DNA of 64,000 nucleotides, taken from the NCBI RefSeq assembly GCF_010672455.1, contig NZ_JAAHGO010000002.1, forward strand, positions 62,001-126,000, in the 5' to 3' direction. The position numbers and the translations under genes are program-made. Source of the DNA: Okeania sp. SIO2C9 (GTDB taxonomy: Bacteria; Cyanobacteriota; Cyanobacteriia; Cyanobacteriales; Microcoleaceae). The notes beneath the pieces were generated by a model. It made no database searches. It was not told the DNA's origin and worked only from the letters and a program-made list of their open reading frames with translations. Numbering within the stretch: the stretch's first letter is position 1; the number at the start of each line of letters is the position of its first letter. This document shows, piece by piece, positions 37,002-46,534 of this stretch.

Positions 37002-37539
37002 ATAAATAAAGTTAAATTATGGAGTTTAGGCCATAAATAATAGTGGGCGGGCTAAATTTGTATTTTTACTTTTCTAGTTTGACAAGCAAGTATGTATAAT
37101 TTTATCAGGTAGATTATTTGTCTTTAAGTAAGCATAAGTAACCATTAGAAAAGTACCTAATTTAGAAATTTTTTGACTAATACTATCATAATTCTCAAAT
37201 TAGAGCGATTAAGTCAAAATTTAAAAGTCAAAAGTCAGATAACCCCCTAATTTTGATTTTTTTGATTTACCTTGTTGAGCTATGTTAAGTTTTATGTTAT
37301 AATTTATTTAATATATATATGCTCATAATTTATGAGTGTAGGCCAAAATATATATCAAATAATATTTAGCTATATGTTTGTTTTCGGGTAAGTTCTAATG
37401 AGTTAGCATTCCTGAAAAGTAAAGTAGTTGGCAAATATTATTGAACAGAGTTAAGTATTTCTACTTTATGTCTAGCCTAAGCATTGGTCTAGACTAATGT
37501 GTCTATGTCGTATTAGAATTTTTTAAACAGGATAGAGTA
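37002..37539. other. Divergent AT-rich intergenic region upstream of clpS
   Basis: 538 bp with no ORF or recognised repeat family. It is strongly AT-rich at 37240-37400, with ATATATATAT near 37310. Promoters for DUF3172 and clpS should lie here, but none is convincing. Confidence 0.4.
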
Positions 37540-37827
37540 GTGTCTGTCGAGACTATAGAAAAGCGTTCCACTTCCACAGTCCGTAAACCTGCACCACGTT
37601 ATCGTGTTTTACTCCATAACGATGATTTTAATAGTATGGAGTATGTAGTGCAAGCATTGATGAAGACAGTGCCGAGTCTAACTCAACCCCAAGCTGTCGA
37701 TATTATGATGGAAGCTCACAGTAACGGTATTGCATTGGTGATTACTTGCGCTTTAGAACACGCTGAGTTTTATTGCGAAAATTTAAAAAATCAGGGACTA
37801 ACTAGCACTATAGAACCTGATGAGTGA
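37540..37827 (+). CDS. clpS: ClpS, adaptor of the ClpAP/ClpCP protease
   Basis: 95 residues. YRVLLHNDDFNSMEYVVQAL, EAHSNGIALVITCALEHAEFY are diagnostic of ClpS, which delivers N-degron substrates to Clp unfoldases. The N-end binding residues (NDD and the His of MEAHSNG) are present. The start is GTG at 37540 (MSVETIEKRS), with no strong ribosome site. Confidence 0.95.
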   Translation: MSVETIEKRSTSTVRKPAPRYRVLLHNDDFNSMEYVVQALMKTVPSLTQPQAVDIMMEAHSNGIALVITCALEHAEFYCENLKNQGLTSTIEPDE

Positions 37828-38352
37828 TTTGATTTTGACTTCTCTGTTGGTTAAAACACGAGAGATTTTAAGCGGATGTTCCGAATCGGGTTAAAACCAT
37901 GATTCTCCACGTTTCACACTTAACTGTCACCGACAATTAGTCAGTGGTGGCAGTCAAAAGCCACCTAGACGCTCTGACATAGTGATGATTAATATCATAT
38001 GCTTTGCGCTTACTTTTAATAATTAATCCTTTAAGAGTGGTTTTACTCAAATTAGAGCTATAAATCCCTATCTTTGCTGCCTGCTTGTCTGTTGCCTTGG
38101 TCTTGGTAGCGATTTATGTCCTACTAGTTTCCTTCCGACGGGAATTTCACCCCTACTAGCAAAGGTTCATCGGGACAAACCTTGTTCTTACTCCCATGAA
38201 TATATTATCTCATATTTTGTGATATAGGAGATTAAAATTTCCAACTTGTTTTCATCCATCGGCTGAAGTCTGACGACATTTCAACTGCCAAATTCAAGGT
38301 AATATAGAAGCCGAGTTTCGACCTTGAGAAGCTCGGTTTCTCATTTGTATAG
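37828..38352. other. 525-bp region, possible transposon relic
   Basis: It begins with a hairpin-rich stretch (GTTAAAACACGAGAGATT, CGGATGTTCCGAATCGGGTT) that resembles IS605/TnpB right ends, followed by GGTGGCAGTCAAAAGCCACC at 37947-37966. Further on are CCTACTAGTTTCCTTCC and CCCCTACTAGC at 38129-38160. No reading frame longer than a short peptide is supported on either strand. Confidence 0.35.
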
Positions 38353-39390
38353 GTGTTGGTAGTGCCTAATTTATCATTCAGTAAAATTGCAAAGTTTTCG
38401 GTTCCGATAAGGATTGGAATTTTTATTTTAACATTATTTCTGAGTTGGATACCACTAGTAGCACCAATATATTTTTTTGGGCGAGATGCAAATTTGGCGA
38501 GTATATTAGCGATCGCTCTCCTATATATAGAGTTTATTATTTTGCTCCAGTTTTGGGGCAAGAAAGTTTATCAACAACCACACCTACTACGTCACTACGG
38601 TTTAGAAATAAGTAGGCGCAACTTTCAGAAATTTTTTCAAGGTTTAGGAATAGGTTTATTCAGCTTATTTGGTTTTTTTATTTTAGAAGGGTTTCTGGGA
38701 TGGGTAATATGGCAGTCACCTTCAGTAAAGTTACCTCAATTTATTCTGGAAGGTTTATTGGTATCTCTGGGTATTGGTTTTGCTGAGGAGTTACTATTTC
38801 GAGGGTGGTTATTGGATGAGTTGGAGCGAGACTACAAACCAAAAGTAGCTTTGTGGGTAAGTAGTATTGTATATGCCTTACTACATTTTATTAAACCAGT
38901 TGAGGAAATTTTGCGGACTTGGTTTCAGTTTCCTGGTTTGGTGTTGTTAGGTTTAATCTTTGTTTGGGCAAAACGTGAATCAGTTGAAGAAGGAAGAAGG
39001 AAGAAGGAAGAAGGAAGAAGGCATCCCCCTTTGCCCCCCTTTGAAAGGAAGAAGGAAGAAGGCATCCCCCCTTGCCCCCCTTTGAAAGGAAGAAGGAAGA
39101 AGTGGATGGTGACTCAAAACCCAACTAATTATCAACACCGTGTAGATAGCGGGGTATTTAACCCAAAAGAAAAAGATAAATTGATTTCTTCTCAACAAGA
39201 ATTATTGGGTTTGCCTATTGGTATTCATGCTGGTTTTGTGTGGGGTTATTACATTATTAATGTGGGTGGTTTAGTTAAGTATTCTAGTGTAGTTGGAGAG
39301 TGGATAGTTGGGATAAATGGTAATCCTTTGGCAGGTGTAATGGGGTGGTTTTTTTTAGGGGCGATCGCTTTATTTATTCAGCGAAAGTGA
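38353..39390 (+). CDS. CPBP-family intramembrane metalloprotease with in-frame repeat insertion
   Basis: 345 residues, multi-helix. The CPBP (Abi/Rce1-like) motifs are GIGFAEELLFRGWLLDEL (EExxxR), ALLHFIKP (catalytic His) and LPIGIHAGFVWGYYII. The protease may act on prenylated or other membrane substrates; the function is not defined here. Residues about 211-250 (GRRKKEEGRRHPPLPPFERK and a second HPP/CPP copy) are encoded by intergenic-type DNA: GAAGGAA heptamers and two CCCCCTTGCCCCCCTTTGAAAG units. The frame is kept and both flanks still match the family. A GTG start at 38353 is assumed. Confidence 0.85.
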   Translation: MLVVPNLSFSKIAKFSVPIRIGIFILTLFLSWIPLVAPIYFFGRDANLASILAIALLYIEFIILLQFWGKKVYQQPHLLRHYGLEISRRNFQKFFQGLGIGLFSLFGFFILEGFLGWVIWQSPSVKLPQFILEGLLVSLGIGFAEELLFRGWLLDELERDYKPKVALWVSSIVYALLHFIKPVEEILRTWFQFPGLVLLGLIFVWAKRESVEEGRRKKEEGRRHPPLPPFERKKEEGIPPCPPLKGRRKKWMVTQNPTNYQHRVDSGVFNPKEKDKLISSQQELLGLPIGIHAGFVWGYYIINVGGLVKYSSVVGEWIVGINGNPLAGVMGWFFLGAIALFIQRK

Positions 39391-39431
39391 ATTAGTATAA
39401 CCTAAGAGGTAGTTATATCATGTCTGGATAA

Positions 39432-39560
39432 TAGACATCTCCAGAAAAGAGGGAGTAGGCAGTAGGCAGTAGGGACGTTGCATGCAACGTCCGTACAGAG
39501 AAATAATTGATAATTTCTGTGTGATAATTGATTTTATTTTTGATTTTTACCAGATGTCTA
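39432..39560. repeat. MITE-like element with TAGACATCTCC / AGATGTCTA ends
   Basis: Closely similar to 6730-6860, with CCAGAAAAGAGGGAGTAG, GCAGTAG units, the palindrome acgttgcatgcaacgt and AATAATTGATTTTATTTTTG. Its right end (CAGATGTCTAATAG) supplies the ATG of the helicase fragment below. Confidence 0.75.
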
Positions 39561-39679
39561 ATAGCATTCTGATTCAATATCAAGATGAATTAGCTATTGG
39601 AGACCAAGCTATTACTGCTAAGGAATGGAAGCAGTTAGTTAATGCTAAAAGTACTTTGGTGAAGTTTCGGGGGCAGTAA
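39554..39679 (+). pseudogene. Fragment of a SNF2-family helicase (DUF3670-like segment)
   Basis: The 41 residues MSNSILIQYQDELAIGDQAI, TAKEWKQLVNAKSTLVKFRG match the segment 'GD..L...E...L...K.PLV..RG.W' of the helicase-associated domain found upstream of bacterial SNF2 helicases. Nothing else of the helicase is present. The first codons come from a MITE end. It is almost certainly a relic. Confidence 0.55.
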
Positions 39680-39738
39680 TCTTTACAGAACAAGTTTTTT
39701 GGGGAATTTTTAATTTATAAAACGACAAGTATAATATT

Positions 39739-41112
39739 TTAGATAGTTGCAAGGGAAGGAGATTTTTTTTGTGACTGTATACGTTTACCTTTCATCACCA
39801 TTTTCACTCCACCCCTAGGACCTAAAATTATTCCTCGACGTTGGGGTTTCACAGGTTGATTTTCTGCTAATTCCATCTCTATATTAGATAATAGAGTTGC
39901 CAATACTAAACGCATCTCGAAATTTGCTAGTGCCATTCCCAAACAGCGACGACTGCCACCTCCAAAGGGCAAATATTGATAGGTCGAAAACTGCCTCTCT
40001 AAAAATCGCTCTGGCTTGAACTTTTTCGGTTCTGGGTACAAATCTTCTCGTTGGTGAGTCAAATAAATAGAACCCGAAATCATTGTACCTGTTTCCAAGT
40101 GATAACCCTGCAACTCAACAGGTTGTTTTGTCCGACGAAGAAGTGTCGCAAATGCCACCGGATATATTCGTAGGGTTTCCTGACAAACTGCTGTCAAATA
40201 GGGTAAACGGAAAATTGTCATGGGGTCCGCATCTGTTTCCATAGTTTCCAACTCTTCCATTAATTTCTGATATACTTGTGGTTGTTTGTGAATCCAATAA
40301 AGTGCCCAAGCAAGAGCATTTGCAGTAGTGTCGTGACCTGCAAATAACAATGTGATCAACTCATCCCGAATTTCTTGGTCTGTCATACCTTGACCTTCTT
40401 CATCTCGTGCTAATAACATTAAGGTAAGGATATCAGTACGATTCAGATCTAGTTGAGAGCGACGAGTGGCAATTTCTGTATATAGGAGTTCATTAAGTTG
40501 TTGTTGTTGACGTCGATACTTACCCCAAGGACTCCAAGGGCCTAAATCCTTTTGCAACCAGGGAAAAAATAATAAACTAGCTCGGAGTGGAGAGGCTGTA
40601 AATTCGATAAAATCTACCAACATTAACCTAATTTGTGATAACCGGGGGCTATCATATAGACCAAAAACAGCTTGGAGTATCACCTGGGTCGTAATTTCTT
40701 GCATAAGTTTAAGAGCAATAAATGGTTGACTCACTTTTAAATTGCTAGCTGTTTCTTTCGTGATGTTACAGATTAACTCACCATAGCTCCGCATTCTGTC
40801 GCCATGAAAAGGAGGCATTAATAATTTGCGTTCTCGGCGGTGGCGATCGCCTTCTAAGCCAAATATAGAGTACTCCCCAAGCATTGATTGTATAACTTTA
40901 CTAGCAGGAGTTTCATACTCATTATTATCCTTTGTCAATATCTCCTGCAAAGCTTGTGGACTGCTGACGAAGACAACTTCACCTACAGAAGTCATCATAG
41001 TAAAAATATCTCCATACTTCTTGGCATAAGATTCAAGAGTACTGAGTGGAGCGAGAACCAATTGCAGTCTTTGAAAAAGGGGTGGTGTTTTTGAGCCTTT
41101 GATTAATTTCAT
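39739..41112 (-). CDS. Cytochrome P450, CYP110-like
   Basis: The I-helix AGHDTTANALAWAL, the K-helix ETLRIYP (ExxR) and the haem loop FGGGSRRCLGMALANFEM (Cys390 from this start) are all intact. CYP110 members are a large cyanobacterial group; tested members act on fatty acids, alkanes or terpenoids. The start is set at the ATG at 41112 (MKLIKGSKTPPLFQRLQL), which fits the family. An upstream ATG in frame would add 33 atypical residues. No redox partner or terpene synthase lies nearby. The convergent gap to its left contains the helicase relic. Confidence 0.9.
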   Translation of the reverse strand: MKLIKGSKTPPLFQRLQLVLAPLSTLESYAKKYGDIFTMMTSVGEVVFVSSPQALQEILTKDNNEYETPASKVIQSMLGEYSIFGLEGDRHRRERKLLMPPFHGDRMRSYGELICNITKETASNLKVSQPFIALKLMQEITTQVILQAVFGLYDSPRLSQIRLMLVDFIEFTASPLRASLLFFPWLQKDLGPWSPWGKYRRQQQQLNELLYTEIATRRSQLDLNRTDILTLMLLARDEEGQGMTDQEIRDELITLLFAGHDTTANALAWALYWIHKQPQVYQKLMEELETMETDADPMTIFRLPYLTAVCQETLRIYPVAFATLLRRTKQPVELQGYHLETGTMISGSIYLTHQREDLYPEPKKFKPERFLERQFSTYQYLPFGGGSRRCLGMALANFEMRLVLATLLSNIEMELAENQPVKPQRRGIILGPRGGVKMVMKGKRIQSQKKSPSLATI

Positions 41113-42005
41113 ATTAGTTGTGAATTCTTTGGACTGTTTAATATTAGAAGTTAACAAGAGTATTTTATCGGTTTTTTTTTGTCTCAGATTCAATACCCTA
41201 GTGTTAGACAAATTTTTATGTCGGCAACAGCCGTTTGCTTACCATTCCGTAGGAAAACAATTAATTATTAGACTTGTCGCTTTATAACTTAAAAAATCCC
41301 CAAAAACCTTGTTCTGTAAGAATTGTAGCTATTGGAAAGCAAAAATGCTTGGAATTATTGCTCTGTCTAGGTTAGAGTGATTTTTTCTCTTTATTTAGCG
41401 ACAACTCTATTAATTATTACCTCTCTTTGGCCAAGTTCTTTACATTGGACAAGTTTTTTCGCACTTTCAGGCATTTTACCCCCTCAATCCATTTTTTTAA
41501 TCTTTATTTTACCGAATAATTAAGGTTTAAAGCCTTTCCTTTACAGCGCTTTTCAAGTTGATGAACCATATCTTCACAAATAATACCTTGTAGGGACGTT
41601 CCATGGAACGTCCCTACTGTGGTCTACCCAAATGAAAACCCCTGTAAAGGAGAAACAAGGGGTCGTTTTGCGCTTCGCAAAGCTCCGCTAACGGCTGTCG
41701 CCGACATGTTTGCGTAGTATGACTTAGGAAAAAGTGCAGCTTCCCGAAGGGTGGGATGGCGTTTTGCTCCGCAACATGTTTGCGGAGCATTCCGATAGGA
41801 AAAAGCGGAGTGGCTCTGATAAGAGCAGGTCTCCTCGCCATATCCATGAGACCAAGAGAAGAAAAAATTTTCATGATTAGTCAATCCTCTTCTTTTGAAA
41901 GGGGAGGCTTCAAGGCGCGAATTATTTAATAATTAATAATTAATAATTGAAAGATACCTTCTAGTAATTAGTATTAGAAGGTAGAGACTTGAAGCTTCAT
42001 AAAAT
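41113..42005. other. Repeat-filled region between P450 and panE-like genes
   Basis: No gene; the overlapping short frames near 41614-41884 are repeat-derived. It holds the palindrome GTTCCATGGAAC at 41598, GC-rich hairpins with GCTCCGC / GCGGAGC at 41680-41810, and at 41850-41899 a 50-bp segment repeated inverted at 43521-43569. CCTCTTTTGAAAGGGGAGGC at 41886 belongs to a hairpin family also found near 19785, 43215 and 61740. Confidence 0.55.
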
Positions 42006-42950
42006 TCAAATATCTTGTCTATTTCTGGCATCTAAAAATTTTAATTGTTGATACAACATCCCAATTTTATCTAGCTGAATACCTGCTGCACCTGCCATTC
42101 GTAAGGGGTTGCCAATAATACTTTCTATTTCTAAAGGTTGTCGTCGCTCATAATCAATTTTCATGCTAGTTAAATAAGGGTTTAACTTGTCAGTATGGTC
42201 TAACATATTTTGAATATAACTATTTGGAATTTCGCACTTACAACTTTTTGCACCTTCCAATACTTCTTGCATTATTTCTGTGATTAAGTTTCTAGTATTA
42301 GTATCTCCCATCATTTCATCAGTTCGAGCATCTAGAATTACTGACAAGCTGTTATAAGGAATATTCCAAACTAATTTTTTCCATCTTTCTCGGAATAAAT
42401 ATTCACTCAAATTAACTTGTATTCCAGCACTTTCAAAATCTTGGGAAATTTCACGCATTTTATCAGTAATAACAGCAGGTTGATAATTTGTGGTATATTT
42501 TCCGATTCTAATCAAACCATAATCTAAATGGCAAATATGACCATAACCTATTTTATTAGAAGCAATATTAGATACTCCTCCAATTACTCTATCTTCACCA
42601 AAAATTTTGGCTATTTCAGGTTCTGCACCCAATCCATTTTGTAAGAGTAAGACAACGTTATTTTCTTGGCACAAAGGTGGGAGTAATTCTGGTAATAAAT
42701 GGTTTTGCGTTGTTTTTAATGCGACGATAATTACATCACATTTTGGTATTTTATTAGTATTGTTATAGGCGTTAATTTGAGGGAGGTTAAAGTTGCCATC
42801 TTTGGATTCTATGATTAAGCCATTTTTGAGAACGTGTTGATAATCACTATGCAGTAAAAAATGAACTTCTAATCCTGATTTTTGTAGTTTTGCACCGTAA
42901 AAACTTCCTAGTGCGCCACTGCCAATAATAGCGTAAGTATTTTTTGACAT
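42006..42950 (-). CDS. Ketopantoate reductase family protein (PanE/ApbA-like)
   Basis: 314 residues. The N-terminal Rossmann motif is AIIGSGALGSFYGAKLQKSG. The middle has VIIVALKTTQNH and LLLQNGLGAE. The C-terminal catalytic region includes FRERWKKLVWN (catalytic Lys) and NPLRMAGAAGIQLD. PanE reduces 2-dehydropantoate with NADPH in pantothenate and CoA synthesis. Many paralogs have other substrates, so the symbol is withheld. The ATG at 42950 gives a standard N-terminus. Inverted copies of a 50-bp repeat flank the gene. Confidence 0.85.
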   Translation of the reverse strand: MSKNTYAIIGSGALGSFYGAKLQKSGLEVHFLLHSDYQHVLKNGLIIESKDGNFNLPQINAYNNTNKIPKCDVIIVALKTTQNHLLPELLPPLCQENNVVLLLQNGLGAEPEIAKIFGEDRVIGGVSNIASNKIGYGHICHLDYGLIRIGKYTTNYQPAVITDKMREISQDFESAGIQVNLSEYLFRERWKKLVWNIPYNSLSVILDARTDEMMGDTNTRNLITEIMQEVLEGAKSCKCEIPNSYIQNMLDHTDKLNPYLTSMKIDYERRQPLEIESIIGNPLRMAGAAGIQLDKIGMLYQQLKFLDARNRQDI

Positions 42951-43563
42951 TTTATTGTTCTTAAATTCGGCTCTGTTTCTATTTTATTGAATTAAGAAGA
43001 AGAAAGCTATATAAATCAATTTTTAACTGGTAAAAATATTGTGTTCTTATCAAGTCGATGAAAGTCTCCTTTAATATTATGGATAATACTTTTCAAGCTC
43101 TAGAATGCGATACTGATATTTTGATGATTGGTCATTTCAGTTATCAGTTATCAGTTATCAGTTATCAGTACCGACCACTAAAGCCGGAGGCTTGAAATAC
43201 TGAACTGAATATTTTTTCATCCCCTTAAAAGGGGAGGCTTTATACCTCACTTTTTGGTCAAGATACTTTTACTATTGAATGATTTAAGGAGTTGGCAAGA
43301 AAAAGAATTTAAGATAAATTATGGAAGCGATATGTAGATAAAGACAAAAATACTTCTAAGTCAATTACCTCTTGTTTTTTTCAAGAAAAGCTAGAAATTC
43401 TTGAAAATGAAGTAAGAATTATCTTCGCAGATATAAAGTTAATTTTTCCTACAGAAGGTATGAAATTTCAACAATTAATAATTAATAATTAATAATTAAT
43501 AATTAATAATTGCCTCTCCTTGAAAAGAAGAGGATTGAATAATCATGAAAATTTTTTCTTCTC
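42951..43563. other. Region with hairpin repeats and possible gene relics
   Basis: TTATCAGTTATCAG tandem units lie at 43139-43167 and AATTAATAATT repeats at 43470-43510. A frame at about 43290-43465 (KLWKRYVDKDKNTSKSITSC, EVRIIFADIKLIFPTEGMKF) looks protein-like but has no start and is not recognised. An inverted copy of 41850-41899 lies at 43521-43569. Confidence 0.4.
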
Positions 43564-43785
43564 TTGGTCGAGTCGAGAATGGGTATAGAAGCAATGTTTA
43601 AAGACTGTAAAACAGGTGGATATAATTTAGAAGGAAGTCAAGCTAATACCCAACGTTTGACCAATTTAGTTTTACTGATAGCTATTGCTTATACATCTTT
43701 ATGTTATCGAGATAAAATTCTTCAAAAAACTGGTGCTCAAAACTATATTTGTCGCTACTTGGGCAATACTTCAGTTGTCAACTAA
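43564..43785 (+). pseudogene. C-terminal fragment of an IS4-like DDE transposase
   Basis: RMGIEAMFKDCKTGGYNLEG, SQANTQRLTNLVLLIAIAYT matches the last catalytic region of IS4-type transposases (the E of a Y-2-R-3-E-6-K-like motif in IEAMFKDCK). About 70 residues of a protein normally over 350. No upstream part is present; the fragment begins directly at the inverted-repeat copy ending 43569. Confidence 0.7.
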
Positions 43786-44223
43786 TCACCACAACCAAAA
43801 TCACTTTGCATGCTAATTTTAGCTCGCGTTAATGTTAATTATTCTTATGTTTACTTCTCCCTGTAGGGACGCCCTTATGCAACGTCCCTACCCACTTCCC
43901 TACTCCCCCTCCTGGGAGGGGTTAGTGGTGGGTTCCCTGCTCAAAAAAATGTAGAAAAGTTTTTGAGAAATGGTATTAGGTATACCAGCAGCGGGGAAAA
44001 TATCCGCACCACAAAAGTTTTATTTAAATTCCATCCTTAAGGGTGAGGTCTTAAATTTTTGTACTTAATATACTTGCATTTTGCTGTATTAAACTCAGCT
44101 CTATTGTTATTTTATATGCTCAAATTTTCAACTTTAATTTTGTTAAATGAACAGTCTTTCCATTATCCACTTTGAAATTTTTCCTAAAGCAAGTTCTCCT
44201 GCCAATGCTTACGAAAATATAAT

Positions 44224-44329
44224 ACAGCAGATTCCACTTTAATGAGGTACACCTGTTGCGGGCAAGATGCCCGCACTTGCATTCATTTAATTGTTAATCT
44301 CTGTACTTCTTATGCGAGGAATCTGCTGT
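44224..44329. repeat. 106-bp MITE-like element with ACAGCAGATTCC ends
   Basis: Perfect 12-bp inverted ends (ACAGCAGATTCC at 44224-44235 and GGAATCTGCTGT at 44318-44329) with the internal hairpin GCGGGCAAGATGCCCGC. A single end with the same interior (GAGGTACACC, GCAAGATGCTCGC) is at 18533-18580. Confidence 0.8.
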
Positions 44330-44443
44330 AATTTATATTTATCACTCCAACTTCAGTTTCTAGAATGTTCTGAATCAAGAAAGATAGAAAAAAATAGCAG
44401 GCAAAAACAGTATTAAAACTAAAGTTATAGTGTTTATACAAGT

Positions 44444-44534
44444 TATAGCAGTCGAAGGAAAGGTTAGGACAGATAAAAAATTTAAAACTCAGACAAAGCA
44501 ATATTTTTCCTTCTTCTCTCTTCCTTCTGCTATA
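44444..44534. repeat. 91-bp MITE-like element with TATAGCAG ends
   Basis: Ends TATAGCAG / CTGCTATA with GTCGAAGGAAAGGTTAGGAC and AACTCAGACAA inside. An inverted copy of the same 91-bp length lies at 49550-49640. One-ended copies occur at 16097, 46366 and 61585. Confidence 0.78.
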
Positions 44535-44557
44535 TACCAATTCCTAAAAATAATGCT

Positions 44558-44998
44558 CTACTTATATTCATTGTTAATTTTTGAATAACTAGGAAAACTC
44601 AATAACCATCTCCTCATTTCATCAGATAATTTTTGCCTACTTCTACTTTGAGGATGAATACAAACGTGCTTCGTAATAGCTCTGGCCACCCACTTATTCT
44701 CTGTTTCTTTTAAAAAGACTTTATAGGAAATTTCAAACTCATCATCCCCCCAACTGTTAGGAATTAATTCAATAGTTAACTCATCTCCACAAAACATCGG
44801 GCGACGGAAATCAACATTAGCATGAATAATCGGAATAGCCATTTCTTGATTACTAAAAAAGACTTTCAGATTAATACCAAATTCTCCTAAAGATGCTTCA
44901 TAAGCTTCATGGCACATTGCTAAAACATTAGCAAAATAAACCACTCCAGCAGCATCGGTATCTTGAAAATGAACTATTCTTGTATAGTAAAAAGACAT
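44558..44998 (-). CDS. Hotdog-fold thioesterase, probable 1,4-dihydroxy-2-naphthoyl-CoA hydrolase
   Basis: 146 residues. FQDTDAAGVVYFANVLAMCH carries the catalytic Asp of the 4HBT family, and the protein resembles cyanobacterial DHNA-CoA thioesterases (Slr0204-type). That enzyme releases 1,4-dihydroxy-2-naphthoate for phylloquinone, the PSI quinone. Other features are HANVDFRRPMFCGDELTIEL and HVCIHP. No other men gene is adjacent. A general acyl-CoA thioesterase role cannot be excluded. Confidence 0.82.
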   Translation of the reverse strand: MSFYYTRIVHFQDTDAAGVVYFANVLAMCHEAYEASLGEFGINLKVFFSNQEMAIPIIHANVDFRRPMFCGDELTIELIPNSWGDDEFEISYKVFLKETENKWVARAITKHVCIHPQSRSRQKLSDEMRRWLLSFPSYSKINNEYK

Positions 44999-45129
44999 TT
45001 ATAAAGATAGGTTTAATAGTTAAGTTGAAGAAAGTTTTAGGTGGAAGCTTTTAGGTTCAATTGAAGATTTAATTCCAACCAATTTATAGATACTGTGAAA
45101 ACGGTCATATTTTCTATACCTATAACCTA

Positions 45130-46366
45130 CAACCTGCCATCTACCACTTAAGGAAGGATAAGGACAATAAATCATATATTCAGGAATTAGGGATTTTTGA
45201 GTTCTAAATGCTACATATCTGTAACGTTATAGTTTTTGTTTCCTATATATAGTGTCTTTACCTAAATATCGATCGCCTAACACCTACCACTAAAGCAAAG
45301 GTAGGGATAATAAATCATATATTTAATAATTAGGGATTTTTAAGTTCTAAACACTACATATCTATAACGTTATAGTTTTTGTTCTCTATATATAGTTTCT
45401 TTACCTAAATAGAGTAGGAACAATTAATCATAATATTCAGGAATTAGGGATTTTTAAGTTCTAAACGCTACATATCTGTAACGTTATAGTTTTTGCTCTA
45501 TATATATAGTGTCTTTACCTAAATATCGATCGCCTAACACCTACCACTAAAGCAAAGGTAGGGATAATAAATCATATATTTAATAATTAGGGATTTTTAA
45601 GTTCTAAACGCTACATATCTGTAACGTTATAGTTTTTGCTCTATATATATAGTGTCTTTACCTAAATATCGATCGCTTAACACCTACCACTAAAGCAAAG
45701 GTAGGGATAATAAATCATATATTTAATAATTAGGGATTTTTGAGTTCTAAACACTACAGATATGTAACGTTATAGTTTTTGTTCAGTATATATAGTGTAC
45801 TTACCTAAATTTTGATAATCTAACACCTACCACTCAAGGAAGGGTAGAGAGTATAAATCATATATTTAATAATTAGGGATTTTTGAGTTCTAAACACTAC
45901 AGATATGTAACGTTATAGTTTTTGTTCAGTATATATAGTGTACTTACCTAAATTTTGATAATCTAACACCTACCACTCAAGGAAGGGTAGAGAGTATAAA
46001 TCATATATTTAATAATTAGGGATTTTTGATTTCTAAACACTACAGATATGTAACGTTATAGTTTTTGCTCACTATATATAGTGTACTTACCTAAATTTTG
46101 ATAATCTAACACCTACCACTCAAGGAAGGGTAGAGAGTATAAATCATATATTTAATAATTAGGGATTTTTGAGTTCTAAACACTACAGATATGTAACGTT
46201 ATAGTTTTTGTTCAGTATATATAGTGTACTTACCTAAATTTTGATAATCTAACACCTGCCACTCAAGGAAGGGTAGAGAGTATAAATCATATATTTAATA
46301 ATTAGGGATTTTTGAATTCTAGAGACTACATATCTGTAACGTTATAGTTTTTGCTCACTATATATA
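45130..46366. repeat. Tandem array of a 143-bp unit, nine copies
   Basis: The landmark TAACGTTATAGTTTTTG occurs at 45222, 45364, 45479, 45622, 45765, 45908, 46051, 46194 and 46337. Spacing is 142, 115, then 143 six times. Each unit contains TTAGGGATTTTTGAGTTCTA, the palindrome TAACGTTA, TATATATAG and a short hairpin CTACCACTCAAGGAAGGGTAG. The right-hand copies are nearly identical. The left copies vary and one lacks 28 bases. No ORF runs through it. It occupies most of the gap between the thioesterase and TerB-like genes. Confidence 0.95.
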
Positions 46367-46534
46367 GTAGTTGAAGCAAAGGGTGCGGACATATCAAAAG
46401 CTTAAAACTCAGACAACGCAAGATTTTTCAGTCCTTCGCTCCTTCCTTCTTTCTTTTCTGAACAATGAACAATACTAAATTTGATTGTAGTAATTGTTCA
46501 TTGAACATTCATCAGAATTAATTTTGTAATTAAA

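Larger units (their letters stand above)
43786..44557. other. Repeat-filled region downstream of the thioesterase
   Basis: Contains a GGGACG..CGTCCC palindrome at 43864-43891, CCCCTCCTGGGAGGGGTTAG at 43905, the MITE at 44224-44329 and a TATAGCAG element at 44444-44534. No gene was seen. Confidence 0.55.

Noticed and set aside
41614-41884. Two overlapping minus-strand ORFs of 86 codons
   Set aside because: Both are read from GC-rich hairpin repeats, use different frames of the same DNA, and match no family.
45130-46366. CRISPR-like array in the 143-bp repeats
   Set aside because: The entire unit is conserved end to end with no spacer variation, and the period is too long.
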